In this document: piece after piece, positions 25,651 through 38,242 of the stretch | Numbering within the stretch: position 1 is the stretch's first letter | How the letters are laid out: the number at the start of each line of letters is the position of its first letter | DNA from: Diprion similis | Lineage: Eukaryota > Arthropoda > Insecta > Hymenoptera > Diprionidae | DNA: 64,000 nt | Assembly: GCF_021155765.1 (NCBI RefSeq) | Contig: NC_060108.1 | Coordinates: 13,789,025 to 13,853,024 of the forward strand | Direction: 5' to 3' | Translations under genes and position numbers: made by a program | The notes under the pieces: generated by a model | What the model was told of the DNA's origin: nothing | Seen by the model: only the letters and a program-made list of their open reading frames with translations | The model's database searches: none

Positions 25651-26930
25651 TGCTTCAAATTCACTTAAAATCACTTCGGCAGTCAGCTGCTAGTGACGTA
25701 ACGCCTGACTAAAGTCTGTGCATGTACAGATGTGCGCGGTTATTATTCTAGATCCCACAGTTGATTGGAGAATGTCGACGAATCGCAAATTTCGAGGAAA
25801 ATTCTCTAGAAAAACTATCGAAAATCAAAGATACTATCACCTCACAGAACATCAGCGAAGTATAAAATAAACGAATTTCATTCAAAATTAAAACAAACTC
25901 TGTAGCCTACTTCAAATCTCTGCCAGGAATGACGCCACAATCAAATCGACTTTGTCACCATCTGGCGTATAGAAAAACTACTTTCTCAATGGTAGATCAA
26001 ATTGTTTGATAATTAATACCAGTTATTACTATCGGAAAGTGGCGTTATTTGGCAGGTAATATTCCTTACAACTCGATGCAAGATTTTCAATCAATCAGCA
26101 GCTCATATCCGAAGGCTAAAATTCTTGTCTGATTCGGTTTCAGGCCAATTGCCTTCAGGCTTAACGTGGGCCTCGCGTGCATGTATTACCAACATAGCGA
26201 CAGTCAACTGTCAATGACCGTCAATAAAATCAGCTGTTCGAGAGTCTATCGTTAACGCGTTCGTTAAATAATTCAATGAATCGTATAGGAATCATCTTAA
26301 CAAAAGAAAAAACGAAGGGCAGATGCTAAATTCAATATGGCGACACGCCGTCGCTCTGATAGAAGAAAATTTGCACCCCACGCATGCATACAAGGCGCTT
26401 TGTTGGTTGGAGTTTAAAAATGAACCAGTGCAAAGGATAATGTGAATTAGTATCACACGTCTCGAGCATTTCTCCTCTCGACTAAGTAAACGACAACGTT
26501 ACGGAGGATCCAACGTTCGATATACTGTTAACCTATTCCGCCGTTGTTGTCCTTCACCGTAGACGTCAAACAAGGTGAGACATTCATAGTTGAGAATGGG
26601 AAAACAAAGGCTAGTTTTTGTTAGCTTGCGATTTGTTTCCCGACACAACGATAAAATGAAACCACTCGTCCATCGCTTCCTGAAGCTCCTCCCAATTCCA
26701 TTAATTCGTGCCCGGCGTGGCTCTTTCCACGCAAATTGCGAATCTAGGAATTTTAAATTAGAGGTTATGTTTTTTTCAAACGTCACTTAAATATTACGCG
26801 TTATTTAAAATCTTTGGTTACAAAATTATCCCTTTATAAAATGCTTAATCTTACTGGAAACACATCATCTCAGCTTCCTCGCTAAACTGCGGACACCGTT
26901 TCTCTCTTATGGGTAAGAACAAAGCCTACG
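25651..26930. promoter_or_regulatory. Divergent CHRAC1/STARD3 spacer with a probable STARD3 5'-UTR exon
   Basis: The 1.28-kb space between the CHRAC1 and STARD3 start codons should contain both promoters. A good donor, CAAACAAG|GTGAGA, ends at 26574, and a good acceptor, CACATCATCTCAG, ends at 26873. This suggests an untranslated STARD3 exon ending at 26574, joined to an exon that starts at 26874 and contains the ATG at 26931. Reading frames of 66-95 codons in this area overlap on opposite strands and are not supported. Confidence 0.4.
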
Positions 26931-29900
26931 ATGATCGATGACGAACGGAGAATTAGAGCAGCTGCCGAGGCGCTGCTTAACAGATCGCTACAATCCCAAA
27001 GAAGCTCTTTCACTCAGCACAGCATCAACCGAGCATCCGATGTAGTGCTTAGTGAAGATCTCATCGCGGGGACCAGACACCAGGGCAGAATGTCCAATGT
27101 CAGACGGTTCTTTTGCCTATTCATCACGTTTGATGTACTATTCACTTGCCTTATGTGGCTCATTTGCACAATGGTAAGTTTCAAAAAACTTTGATTAAAT
27201 GATCCAGCAAGCAGGCTGGCAAAATATCTTATCTGTTCTAATCAATTTTCAGAATTTTATCTACTAATATTCTAATATTTCCCCCCTGTTCCAGTTCAGT
27301 GGAGACCACATAAAAAACGCATTTGTGAATCAAGTTATTCACTACAACATCAAGACTTCTCTATTCGATCTAGTGGTGGGTATTTGACATGATTTTGCTA
27401 TACTATGTTTAGAGAATATACCTACAAGTAGGTGTAATTCTGTATATTCATTTATTTTTTAAAATGATAGAGCTACATATGTGATAATTTGTTCTCTTTC
27501 TTTGTTTTTTCTTTTACAGATGGCTGCTGTCTGTAGGTTCACTGTCTTGCTTCTATTTTATGGACTTTTGTACATTAACCATTGGATAATTATAGCTGTA
27601 AGTGATTTGGTTCATTATGATATACAGTATGCCAAAGATTAGTGGTATATAGGTTTAAATAAAAATTGAAATAAAAAAGTCATTGAAGAACTCATGTATC
27701 TCGATTAAGTTTTTCAATGCTGGATCGTTACAGCAGTTTGCTCGGTTTCTTCTTTCTTGTTTGGTGCAATCCAGCAGAAGTCACTATGTTAAAGTCGTTT
27801 ACCTTGAACCACGAATTAGTAAAATAAAAAGTATGGAAGTCGTCATAGAATTTCACAATTAGAGAATCATCACTTCCTCAATCATATTCTTTTTCACAAT
27901 ATAAGTATTTATATGAACTTAAAATTGAACGTAAGAAATGCTATACTACTTATTTTCCCATAGGTATCAACTGCAACAACGTGCGCTTTTCTCATCGCCA
28001 AAGTATTTTTTTTTGACGTAAGTAGAATGCAAGATAAATGTTTCAATTTAGAAATAATAAAGAGTATCGTGTATGCTGCTGGCAAGTCTAAAGCCTATTT
28101 TGTTCAATCTGACAACTTGCTCGTAGCTAAATCAAACTGTGGAATAATTCCCTTAAGAATTTGTTCACACTTTATTTATTCTTGATGATATTTAGTGTGG
28201 GCAATTATTTTAGTGGTCTGCAAGTAACCTGTCTGTATTCGAAGTGCTGCTTATCCTCTCATCATTTGTGCTAGCATGGAGCGAAGCTTGGTTCTTCGAT
28301 TTTCGGGTAATCCCTCAAGAAACGCAGGCTAGAGATTGGCTTATAGGTGAGTTACAAATTTCCTAATTCTTTTACCCTCCAACGACAAAATTGGCTGTAC
28401 AATCAGTTGACGAGCTCTTGGTTCATGCGATATAATTCTTTCAAATGCTCTTTTGAACCTAATACTAGAAAGAAACGGAATTTACAAAAAAAAAATTTCC
28501 ACCAGGTTCTTCAGGATCAGAACGAGCACCGCTTTTGCAACAATTTTTGTCTGGCCCTCTTTCTCACTACACAGAAAGCGTTGGTAATTTCTATTCCCCA
28601 ATGGAGACGCCGGAGCATTCGGATGACGATGAAGATGGGAGAGGCACATTAGCTGCAGGGCGGACGATATCGTCAGACCATTTCGTCCCACCAATACTAC
28701 CCAAGTTAACCCCAGAAAAGGTTGGTACCAAGCTGAGTATATCGGTGTTATTCTATTTTATAAACTGGTCATTGTTCTGGTGCTGAGGCAACTCCCATCG
28801 AAAAATTTGTGCTAAGCAAGCTAATAAAAAATATTAGTAATCGTAATAATAAATCTTACACAACACCAGAATTTCTTAATCTGGATCTACCCCAGCCAGG
28901 ACAACTTATATTCAAAGAAGGCATTGTCGTCATATTCCTCCCCACTTCCTGAATTGCGTATTGCTCTATGACGCGTCTTATGGTTCTGACTAATCCCATA
29001 GTGGTAGCAGGCCTTGCGAGTATTCGGATTAGCTTAGAAGTTTCACTTGCGTTATTGCTGTGCACGGTGAACAAGTTAAAGCATATAGCCTACCAAACTT
29101 ACTTAGTTTTCGTGATAAGAACTCGTTTTCCGATTTAAGATATTTTTGAAACTTAATGCAAACATTCTAGAAAATACTTGTGTGGGTACGAACAATCTGT
29201 GCAAAAAAATCCAAAGTACAGATTAGTTAATGACTACTTACGGTACAAAAAAAGGAGCCATTTACATAGGTTTTTTTTTTATGACATTGAAGTGTAATGC
29301 AGGTAAAAAAAAAAAAGTTTTTCAATTTTTTGGAGTGCATTTGAATAAATAAATTTTGATTCTATACATCAAATAATAACCAAAATCTTCATGTATTAGT
29401 TATAAAGTCTGCTTTTGTCTTTTTTACATTGATTATAATATGGGTGTTAATTCAGAAGAATAAGGAGAATGTTTTCATCAAGATATGTTGGACTCTGAAG
29501 TTTAATGGTCATCAAAGATAGTAAAATGAGAGAATGATGGAAAATTACGTTTGGGGTTTAATATGAGAAAGTCCAGACAAACATAGAAGAAGTACAAAAA
29601 ATATTCATTTTTGAACTTTGTTTATCAATTCTTTTATGTTTGTAGTTTGTTATTAATTATTATTTTTTAACAAAAGTAATTTAAATGCGAAATTGAAGTT
29701 TGTTTAATTGTTATTTACAATAAATGTTTGAGAGTATACGTGATTTTTCTTAAAATCCGAAATATCGTTCTGTTTTCGACAAAAGCAAACTTTATCGTAT
29801 AAAACCATTTTTTCGCTTATTAGTTGAATAGAAGTTTGGAAAATGAATCTCTAAGCTTAGCTGTATTCCAGTAATCATAACGTATTTGTATTCATAATCT

Positions 29901-31946
29901 TTCATGTAAGTTCGTTTCGACGCTAGCCCAATGTCGCGGATTTCGAAAATATGATTTTCTCCTTTTAGTTACAACTTCACAACATCTCATTAACGATCTT
30001 GAAGTGACCTTGATTCAGTGCAATTGATGACACTATATGTGTATGTGAAACAGGTGCTACAAAGAAACGCGAAACAGTAGTAAAGTGTAATTGACAGTGT
30101 ATTATATTCAAAGTCTGACAGTTACAAGTTTTCATCTACAGTTTTGATTATCTTCAAACTGTTACCAACAGTTGTGCTTGCTACATACAGCATGAAGTGT
30201 CTGAAAGGCTTCTTCTTTGGTGATCGAAACCATAAAATGTTGGAACACAGCGATCACAAAAAAGAAAAGTACAAAGATAAGGATGAGGTGGATAATGCTA
30301 GCTGTAATAAAGTAAGTTCGGAAAGATCAATGATGGCAATATTTATGGTTGATATCAATCGGTCAACATTTTTCTTTATTGTGTCTTGAACGTGAAAGGC
30401 AGGTCGAAAAAACTGATCACGTTGTTTTTATTTACGGTTTTGCACTTCTTCCGATACTACAGAGGACAAATGCCTTGCAGGTATTTCTTGAAATTCTTTA
30501 CGAACTGTTTAATTGTCAAGGCTTGAACAATGGAGCAAAGACTGATTCATAGACAGCTGTGACCTCTATTCCATTAATTCGTTTTTGTTGTGCACCTTAT
30601 GTATCCATTGCATTACTCCTTTTAGGGGCATCACATTTCGTTAGTCATCATCTGTTAGTAAAGTGTAGAAATTGGTATTTATGTATCATGTATTACAATT
30701 ACGAGCAAGGCACAAAAACACTTTGTTCGATCCCTCAATTACTCTGCTATGTCAGCGTTGTTTATTCTTGTCAACTGCATCATAAATAACTGTCAAAATG
30801 ATGCCCGACCAATAGTGTGAAAGGGCATTCAAAAACATTGAAATTTATCTTTCTCTCAAAATTGGTATTTAGTTATACCAAATTTCGAAATAGAAATCTT
30901 GCATGGGAGTTGCATCGCAGTTGCAGAGACGAACAATGCAAAATAAAAATTATGTTGCAGTCAGTCTAAAGAAGATTTAGTACATTCTTCCAATCTGAAA
31001 TTACTTACGTTTTTTTCGTACTGTTTATTTTCTTCCCTTAAGATTGAAGAATACCAAAAAATTGGAGCCGAAATAATAGATCGTTCATGGGAACTACTTA
31101 CCAGTCCTGATTGGGTCATAGAACAAGAAACTGCTGAAGGAGACACAATATCGTCGATGCATCTTCCAAAACCTGATGGAAAAATAATGAAGATCACCGT
31201 AAGTTCTTCTTCGAACATTTAAGAACATTGGAATTTTATAATTCATACTAAAGTTCTTTTTCCAACTTGTAGGGAATAATTGACATCTCGGCGCATGAGT
31301 TACTGCAAGAATTATTCGAAAATATTGAAAACACTCCAACATGGAACAAGCACTTGGCAGAGTCAAAAAAGATCCAAGTGAGTTGATTATTTTTTTCCCT
31401 CAGCCCTCACGTACATCAATTTTCATTATATTGTGGCTCTCTTGTTCAAATGAATTCGAAAAGCTTTGAATCCTTATTTGTCAAACAGGTGATAGACGAG
31501 CAAACCGACATAATATATCAGGTGACACTGCCACAGGGTGGCGGAATCGTGGGAGCAAGAGATTTTGTAGTTTTAAGGTGTTACGGCGAACGAAATTCCT
31601 GTCTCATTAGTGCCGGGGTTTCTATACCATTTCCTCACATTCCACCCCGCAAGAATTTCACGCGGTGAGTATTTTTATCACATTGAGTGGAGCAAAAAAC
31701 TTGACATCATGTGATTTTCATTTCGAATATAACTCAAATTGCTCAATCAGGGGCGAGAATGGTGTTGGATGCTGGGCAATGGAGCCGTTGGAGGGTGAGG
31801 AAAACCTGCGTTGCAGATTCACATGGTTGTTGAACACAAACTTGAAGGGGTGGTTGCCAAAACGAGTAATTGATGCCTCTCTTACCACTGTTACCGTAGA
31901 TTTTATGCAGTTTTTACGTGAGCACGTACGCCAGATGAAAGACTGA
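26931..31946 (+). CDS. STARD3: STARD3 / MLN64 / Start1: MENTAL-START cholesterol transfer protein
   Basis: A late-endosomal membrane protein that binds and moves cholesterol and tethers endosomes to the ER. Ten coding exons: 26931-27173, 27295-27375, 27520-27597, 27964-28017, 28214-28346, 28506-28720, 31043-31198, 31273-31377, 31489-31664 and 31751-31946. They give 478 residues and all are in phase. Residues about 55-196 form the four-helix MENTAL domain. [17 protein letters not shown] at 224-240 is a phospho-FFAT motif (core serine 227) for VAP binding, equivalent to the one in human STARD3. Residues about 269-478 are the START domain, with [11 protein letters not shown] and the final ENGVGCW...[14 protein letters not shown] block. 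Between exons 6 and 7 is the gene's largest intron (2.3 kb), which carries a possible alternative first exon. The gene is divergent from CHRAC1. Confidence 0.95.
28586..28640 (+). other. Phospho-FFAT motif and acidic tract within STARD3
   Basis: The codons read NFYSPMET followed by [10 protein letters not shown]. In vertebrate STARD3 the matching QFYSPPES stretch is a phospho-FFAT motif: the serine at core position 4 must be phosphorylated for binding to the MSP domain of VAP/MOSPD proteins in the ER. Here the aromatic Y, the SP pair, the glutamate two residues on and the acidic cluster are all kept. Function is inferred from the human protein. Confidence 0.8.
30142..30311 (+). other. Possible alternative first exon of STARD3 (START-only isoform)
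   Basis: Inside the 2.3-kb intron, an ATG at 30192 opens 40 codons ([16 protein letters not shown]..., then a lysine/aspartate-rich stretch) ending at a consensus donor AATAAA|GTAAGT at 30311. The phase is 0, exactly what exon 7 needs, so the product would be a short leader plus the complete START domain without the MENTAL domain. An acceptor-like CATCTACAG ends at 30141. If the exon were instead spliced after exon 6, the frame would stop within two codons (TTT TGA), leaving a MENTAL-only protein. No transcript evidence is available here. Confidence 0.5.
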
Positions 31947-32854
31947 TGATTATCATATGGGTTATAAAGCTAATGATAAATCGATTCGTTTGAATAGCCA
32001 AGAATTCATCGCAATCCATTTATCGACCTCATCTTGATTCGTTGCTTATGCACCAACCCTGTATGTTTTACACGTCTATACGGTACATATCATATCAAAG
32101 AAAAAAGGAAAAATCAGCAAACAGAGAATCAGCTTGACACCATGACATGGTTGTTTGACATTTCATCAATATTAATTTTTGTTCAATTTTTTCTATTCAT
32201 TTTCCTCACTGCAAATTACTGATTTTATATTCGAAATGTGAAGCATACCTATACCTATACTTTACTATTATGATAATACGAAGTGCTAAAGAGTTCTTAG
32301 GCAGGTAAAGTATTTTTACTTATATAGTCTTGAAATGGTTTCAATGCAGTAAAAAAAGATTATGGATTATATTTTTGTAGTACTTTATGTGTACCCATGT
32401 ATGGTTATCATTTACCTTTCAAATTGCAATGCAAGGTAGGTATTTACGAACGTAATCTTCAAGGTTTATTTATTTTTGGCCAGGTTCTGATACATATATA
32501 TTGATCAGAACATCTTTCACACTGATCAATTTTTAATATTATATGAATATGCAATTTCATACTGGTCAAACGAACGCCTATAATTCAGAAGTGATTCACC
32601 GTTATAATGGTGAAAAAAAAAAAATTGTTATAACTTTACTTGTCTAACACTCCGTCACACTTTGCGACGCGATTTTTCGCAAAAATACTGCAACATCTGT
32701 CGATTGGCGAAAAATCTCAAGGAAATTGTGTAATCAGGTACAGAATAATTTAGAAACTTAATCGGTTTTGGAAGAAATTGATGCACAGCCATAATAACGA
32801 TGAAAAATTTCAGAGGTTGTGAAAATTTGCTACATTAACATTTTAAAAGTAAGA
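31947..32854. other. STARD3 3' region, no gene seen
   Basis: AT-rich sequence downstream of the STARD3 stop, probably holding its 3' UTR. No canonical AATAAA was found close to the stop. The short frames present have no family resemblance. Confidence 0.4.
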
Positions 32855-33360
32855 TTAAGACGTGGTTGAACAGTGATTACGTATTAATTCAGCACTCAAA
32901 GGGTTAAAAGAGCCTGATATACGTATAATAGTTGTTGATGAATTCATACCACGGGCACATTGCTGTACAATAACTGCATTCCAAGTCAACCGCTTGATCT
33001 GTGCCTTCGTAATATCTGACTGAGAAAAAGATAAGATGAATAAACTTGGAAAAAAATTGACGAAACAAATGTTACCAAGATTGAACGTGGATATGACATG
33101 TTGTACCAATAATGTATGATTATGTATATATTTTCCTTTTCTAACACGACATATTTTATTTCATTATTTTCCTTTGAGTATACCTGAAACACAGTCATAC
33201 ATTGGCTAGCTGCGTACCAATCGATCTCATTATTTACTTTCACAACAACAGCTGATGAGCCAGCTTCCGTTAACGTATCAGGTCCCCTGATTTCAGAACT
33301 AGCTAAATATATAATCAAATGGATAAATAAATGATCACCGATGTATAATATTTGCAGCAT
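32855..33360 (-). CDS. Unassigned candidate coding exons (minus strand)
   Basis: Not recognised. On the minus strand a block encoding ...AGSSAVVVKVNNEIDWYAASQ ends at a GTATAC donor near 33183. In phase, it can join an acceptor (TTTCTCAG) at about 33023 that opens SDITKAQIKRLTWNAVIVQQ and runs to a stop near 32855. Codon content and the matched splice phase look better than chance. Further upstream, 33393-33477 can encode LQRFIDQREVRMRHKNAWLN, but its end phase does not match the acceptor at about 33305. This could be a small unknown gene, a degraded gene, or chance reading frames in the STARD3 3' flank. Confidence 0.25.
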
Positions 33361-33599
33361 CTTAAATGATCAGAATATTTTCTTTAGTCACCTTTGCATC
33401 CACCTGTATTTTCGTGTTCAACCAAGCGTTTTTATGTCTCATTCTCACTTCTCTTTGATCTATGAATCTTTGCAACGCTGTCAACAAACAAACGGACTTC
33501 GGAATTTTTTAGTTCTTCACTTGGACATTCGTCAGATATTGGCTAGCTTCAGTACCCGTTTTAACACTAAACCATACTGCTGCAAGCATGGAGCGTAAT

Positions 33600-36370
33600 T
33601 TACTTTTCGCACTACCTTATTATAATTATTATTGTGATTATTATTGTAAAATCACAATTGCATTTACGCAGAGTCAAGTCAATCAAGAATCTAGTGATAC
33701 ATAAAATGTAAACAAAAACTCAAACATTGTGAATTGATGGAAGAAGTGAATACAAGATACATGTATATGTAATTGAGAGTAACGATTGTTAACGTACAAA
33801 AGTCATTACGATTTATTATTATTTGTATTTCTTGTAAGCATGTGTATATGTATATATAAATATTTTCACACGGTTACTTTTAGATATAAGTGTAATTATA
33901 ACAAGTGCAACATCTATATGCAATTGTACATTCACTAGAAATGAATCGAAGAGACTACCCAATAAGCCAAAGCGAGTTAAGCATGTCAAAACCGGAATTA
34001 AAACAACTTGAATGGAAATAAAAAGACACACAACTCATTTTAATCCTATTCAATTTGTTTTAATTCGTGATTATTCGACTTTTGACTAGCTCAATTCGTT
34101 TTGATTTACTGGGTACTAGAAGTACGTCGCCGAATTCTTTGAGTTAAAAAACAATAATGTTCTACAAGGCTGAGATAATTTTTTTTGTCATTATAGAAGT
34201 TCGTGCTTGAATAAAAAAAAAAAAAAAATTATAATAGAAAAAAAAACCGCTTGTAAGTGTAATACAATCGTAATATTACCTATTAGTTATCACATGCTAT
34301 AGTTATAGATGTATAATAAAACGATATATACACATCTGTTTGAATAATATAAAAGAGTTTAAAGAAGAAAGAAAAATACACGCTGAAAAGAAAAATAGGA
34401 TAATGTCGAGGCGGTGATTTAAGTCGAATTGGAAATTAGACTGAAAACCATCAAGAACAGGGTGTTGTTCATTCTGTTTTTAGTGTAATCAAAATCGAGA
34501 TTAAAATATACTTGCGTACCCGCGTATAACTATATATATCGTGTATACGGTAAGCAGGAGCAGCTGTTATTTTGGCGCGCTCGTTAAAGTTTGTTTTAAT
34601 CGTTGACGACGGGTAGCTTTTGAAATGGGTCAAAAACCGTTGAAAATAGAAGTTATCGGTACGAAATTGAAAAGATTCGGGCTATTGTTAGCTCGGCGTG
34701 TATAACGGTTACGTGTAGTTGGCGCGCGTTTCAAACGATTCATCTATCTGACACGGTCACGGGGTCGAATGATCCTGGAAATCGGGCGAAAGTCTGCGAA
34801 TCTACGTAGGTGAATAAGAAAAATGTGGAAAAGTTAAGCTACGTTGACGAATTTTGGCTAAAATTAGAGAAATTTATTATTATTTTTCGTTTTTTTTTTT
34901 TTTAGTTGAAAAAAGAATGCAATATTTCATTTTCCTGGACGGTTGTGATAATTTTCGTTAAATTTGTAAAGCTTAAGATCCGTGTTTATATATTTGATCT
35001 GTGATTTAGACTAATAATATTATTCCCCGAGACAAATGGAACGAAAACAAGAATTTTAAGCGCTGATGTAAACGTGAAAGATTGCGCGGATGGGAAATTC
35101 AGCTGTTCGTTCGTAACTGAAATTCGAAATACATGTCCGCGAATTAAACAAACATTTGATTTTACCGCGCGACGCGTTTCGACGTACGTTCAACTTTTGA
35201 TTGACAGGGTCAAAATACTCAAACTTCTCTTCCGTATGATTAAAAATAGACTTTCCTTCGCACGCTTCGCCTACGCGCTATCCATGAACGTATTATCCCC
35301 GAGAGCTTTCTCTCGCAACGCGTCGTTATTCAATTCGTAAAATGAAAATCGAACGATCAATCCGTTATTCGAATAATTCAGCTTTTAAACGAATTTCAAA
35401 CAACGTTTTCTACCTATATATACCTACCTACTCTGGTACTCTCAGGTTCGTCCAATGGCAATCTATGGAATACGCCTATTTGAAAAGGGAAGAACAAATG
35501 AATTTGAAAATAGATTGCGGACTGCAACGGTACTAACGAGTCCTGAATTTCGGGGATTGAAACAGCTGATAAACCGAAGCAGGTAGATGGCGCCGCAGTT
35601 TGTATGTATGTATGTACTACACTACGGACTATCGGATCGAGATTCCCGAATCCCGATCGTGTCAGTCGTGCCCGATCCGCGTGGGAATCAAGATAGTGTC
35701 GAAGATCCGGAGTTTCCGTGCACAGCCACCCCGCGAGATGACTATAATCGAGGAATTTGCCGTGGTAGAAGCACCGTCGTAGCAATATTGAAAAGAGCAG
35801 TAAAAATCCGTCCGACAATTAAACAATTAGTGAACTAATACCGTTCCTGAAATTTCCGGCGCACGAGAAAAGGACCCCAGCATCCTTGGTTACCCGTCGA
35901 AGGCACAACCCCTAAAACCGTGACTTAAAATGTAGCATCATACCCATATGCGACTGACCGACTCGATATAATTGAACGCAGAACCGAAGTGCAGGCGAGA
36001 CCGAGGACCAGGAAAGAAGAGAAGAGAATCGTCTCTAATATGGTAATTAATTGTAAGAGAATACCTACATATAGAGATTGATGTTTTCGTGTATCCGTTC
36101 CACGACGCCCCGTTTACGGTGCGTATATAGGTACGAAGTAATCAACCAAACACACCGGAACTATTCAACTATCGCAACGTATTTACAACTGCACTGCAAC
36201 GAATATAGTCGATGATTATAATCACCTGCTTATAGACGGTTGAATTGAGCGATCAATCGTCAATTGCGTACGAAAGGTTCTCCCCGAATGATTGAAAGCA
36301 ATTAACTCACGTCAACAATAACCTCACAATTTCAAAAGGATTGAACGACATCGAGTAGATATATATATAT
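33600..36370. other. Gene-poor stretch, no coding gene seen
   Basis: AT-rich at first, then somewhat more GC-rich around 34.5-36.3 kb, where an upstream DGK promoter could lie. A minus-strand frame of 134 codons (35818-35414) begins only at TTG and matches no family. No splice-consistent gene could be assembled. Confidence 0.4.
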
Positions 36371-36376
36371 ATATAT

Positions 36377-37153
36377 ATGAAGATTGTCGATACGCTTGAA
36401 TTTCTCTCCCTCTGTCTCTCTCTCTCTCTCTTCTTTCACCCTGCAGCGAGAAAGAAAGAAAGAGAGCGAGCTAAGCGCGGAAGGGAGGAAAAGAAGGATG
36501 AATCGAGCGAATGTAGATCAATGACGCGAATATTTCCGTGCGGCGTTTGGGGTTGCAAGGACCCGAAGGGTGGGGGAGTTCCGAGTGCCTTTCCGCCCGA
36601 CCCTTACCTAGGTCAACGAAGTCAGGTCCACAGGTTTCTAAAGGATCGAGAGCCGTCCACCAGCTTCGTCAAAGCCACCTCTGAACGGCGATTCATATCT
36701 GATTTCACCTGTAGCCGCCGCAATAAATCCCCTCGAAAGGGCAAAGACGTCTGCGGATCATTGAATCGACGACTACCCCCTCCTTCTATTTTTACTCACA
36801 TTTTAACCCTCGAGCCTTACACGTGCCGTCATACCCGCACACCTATGCCTTGGCAAAATTTATCAAGACCATCGTTGTTACACTCTCTCCCCCCTCCTCC
36901 CCGTCGGCGATCCTCAACCCCCACACAACTCGCGGGGCGTGACGGCCCCGTCCATCCTTTTCCCTCATTTCAAGGTCAAACCACGCAGGAACAAGCCGAC
37001 CCAGAGGGAGCTTTCGGGGTGCGATTGAGTACGCGAAAAAGCTCAGGAAGAACGCGAATGATGATTACTGTCACTGAAAAAGATCTTGTATTTGTAAAGG
37101 AAGAAAGAAAGATGAAAAAAAAAAAAAAAAAAATAGACGTTGGCCTGATGTGA
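36377..37153 (+). other. Longest uninterrupted reading frame, unsupported
   Basis: A 258-codon plus-strand frame with a true ATG. The product is low-complexity: an SLCLSLSLFF-type stretch from a (CT)n tract, then lysine/arginine/glutamate-rich sequence, then proline/arginine-rich sequence, ending in a lysine run from an A-rich tract. No domain is recognisable. The frame is set largely by simple repeats at both ends, so I judge it probably non-coding, perhaps an untranslated region or a 5' exon of the downstream DGK gene. Confidence 0.2.
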
Positions 37154-37876
37154 TCAAGAACGTCGCAGTCACTGTTTTTTTTTTCTCCCCTATTTTTGGT
37201 GTAAAATCGAATATTTTTGGTGAAATTTTTGTTAGTTACCTTTCTTTTTCCTTCTTTCCAGCTTCTTCACGAATTTGCACACTTTTAGAAAATATTTTTA
37301 TAGATCAAATACGTGTCATAGAGTGTATATCGCGATACTGCAGTCGTAATCTGAGGAAAATATTTGGACTACTTTGGAAATGTTCAATCGTTGTCAGTAC
37401 AGTATTTTTTCTTGATTGTTTTTTTAAACAACAAGATGTCGGTATTAAAATTTTATACTTAGAAAATTGATAAAGTTTTCTTACTAATTGCAGAAGAAAT
37501 GATTTAGAAATATATGTAACTTTTTCTCGTATAAAAAAAAAACACTAGAAAAGTGCCGGAAGATAATCTCGAGATGAAACTTTCGAATACAGACGTCGTT
37601 ATCATCTTAATAAAAAGAAAATTGTATTCGCCAGCATTTTTATTCTTGTCGATTCAAAACGTCTTATTTTTTTTTCGTATCCATGATCGAATACATACAC
37701 ATCAGTTCCGAAATTTGGAATTTTGTTTTCTCCGTTTACATTTCACTCTTTACTTATACTCCGTACTTTTCGTTCAGATATTTTACTTTGCAGTTTCTAA
37801 TTACAAAAGCAGCACAACGCGCTTATGCTATATATATATATATAGGAAGTGCAGTTTTCGTGACCATGTGGTTTCG

Positions 37877-38024
37877 TAGATATCAGAAATTTTTCGTCGA
37901 ATAATGGTCATCGTAGAAAATATTTTTTATTTAAAAAACATGTGATGCAACGTTTCGAGAGGCCGTGGCCAATCATCTTGATTGGAACAATGACCATTAT
38001 TCGACGAAAAATTTCTGATATCTA
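37877..38024. repeat. Perfect 34-bp inverted repeat with 80-bp loop
   Basis: The arm at 37877-37910 (TAGATATCAGAAATTTTTCG and on) is exactly repeated in inverse orientation at 37991-38024. A TATA microsatellite follows the right arm, and another lies about 40 bp to the left of the left arm. The loop includes CGTTTCGAGAGGCCGTGGCC and has no frame. This could be a tiny foldback transposon, a palindrome formed at the microsatellite, or a hairpin RNA source. Confidence 0.9.
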
Positions 38025-38242
38025 TATATATATATATATATATATATTATAAATTTTGTGCATTTGTACAAGTAGATCGTTCTCATGATACTTGCGGATT
38101 TTATTAATTTAAAAATAAAACACCGCGAGTGGGCGAAATTCTGATGCGCGAATCTACGTTATTCGTGTGCACACATGCTGCCTTATACAGGTAAAACGCG
38201 TGAACGATTGCGAGCGATTTGCACGGTAAGGAGCCGCCGACA

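Noticed and set aside
35414-35818. 134-codon minus-strand frame
   Set aside because: It has a TTG start, no family match and no compatible splice partners.
36377-37153. 258-codon frame, the longest in the window, as a protein gene
   Set aside because: It is low-complexity, bounded by (CT)n and poly-A tracts, and contains no recognisable domain. Kept only as an unsupported feature.
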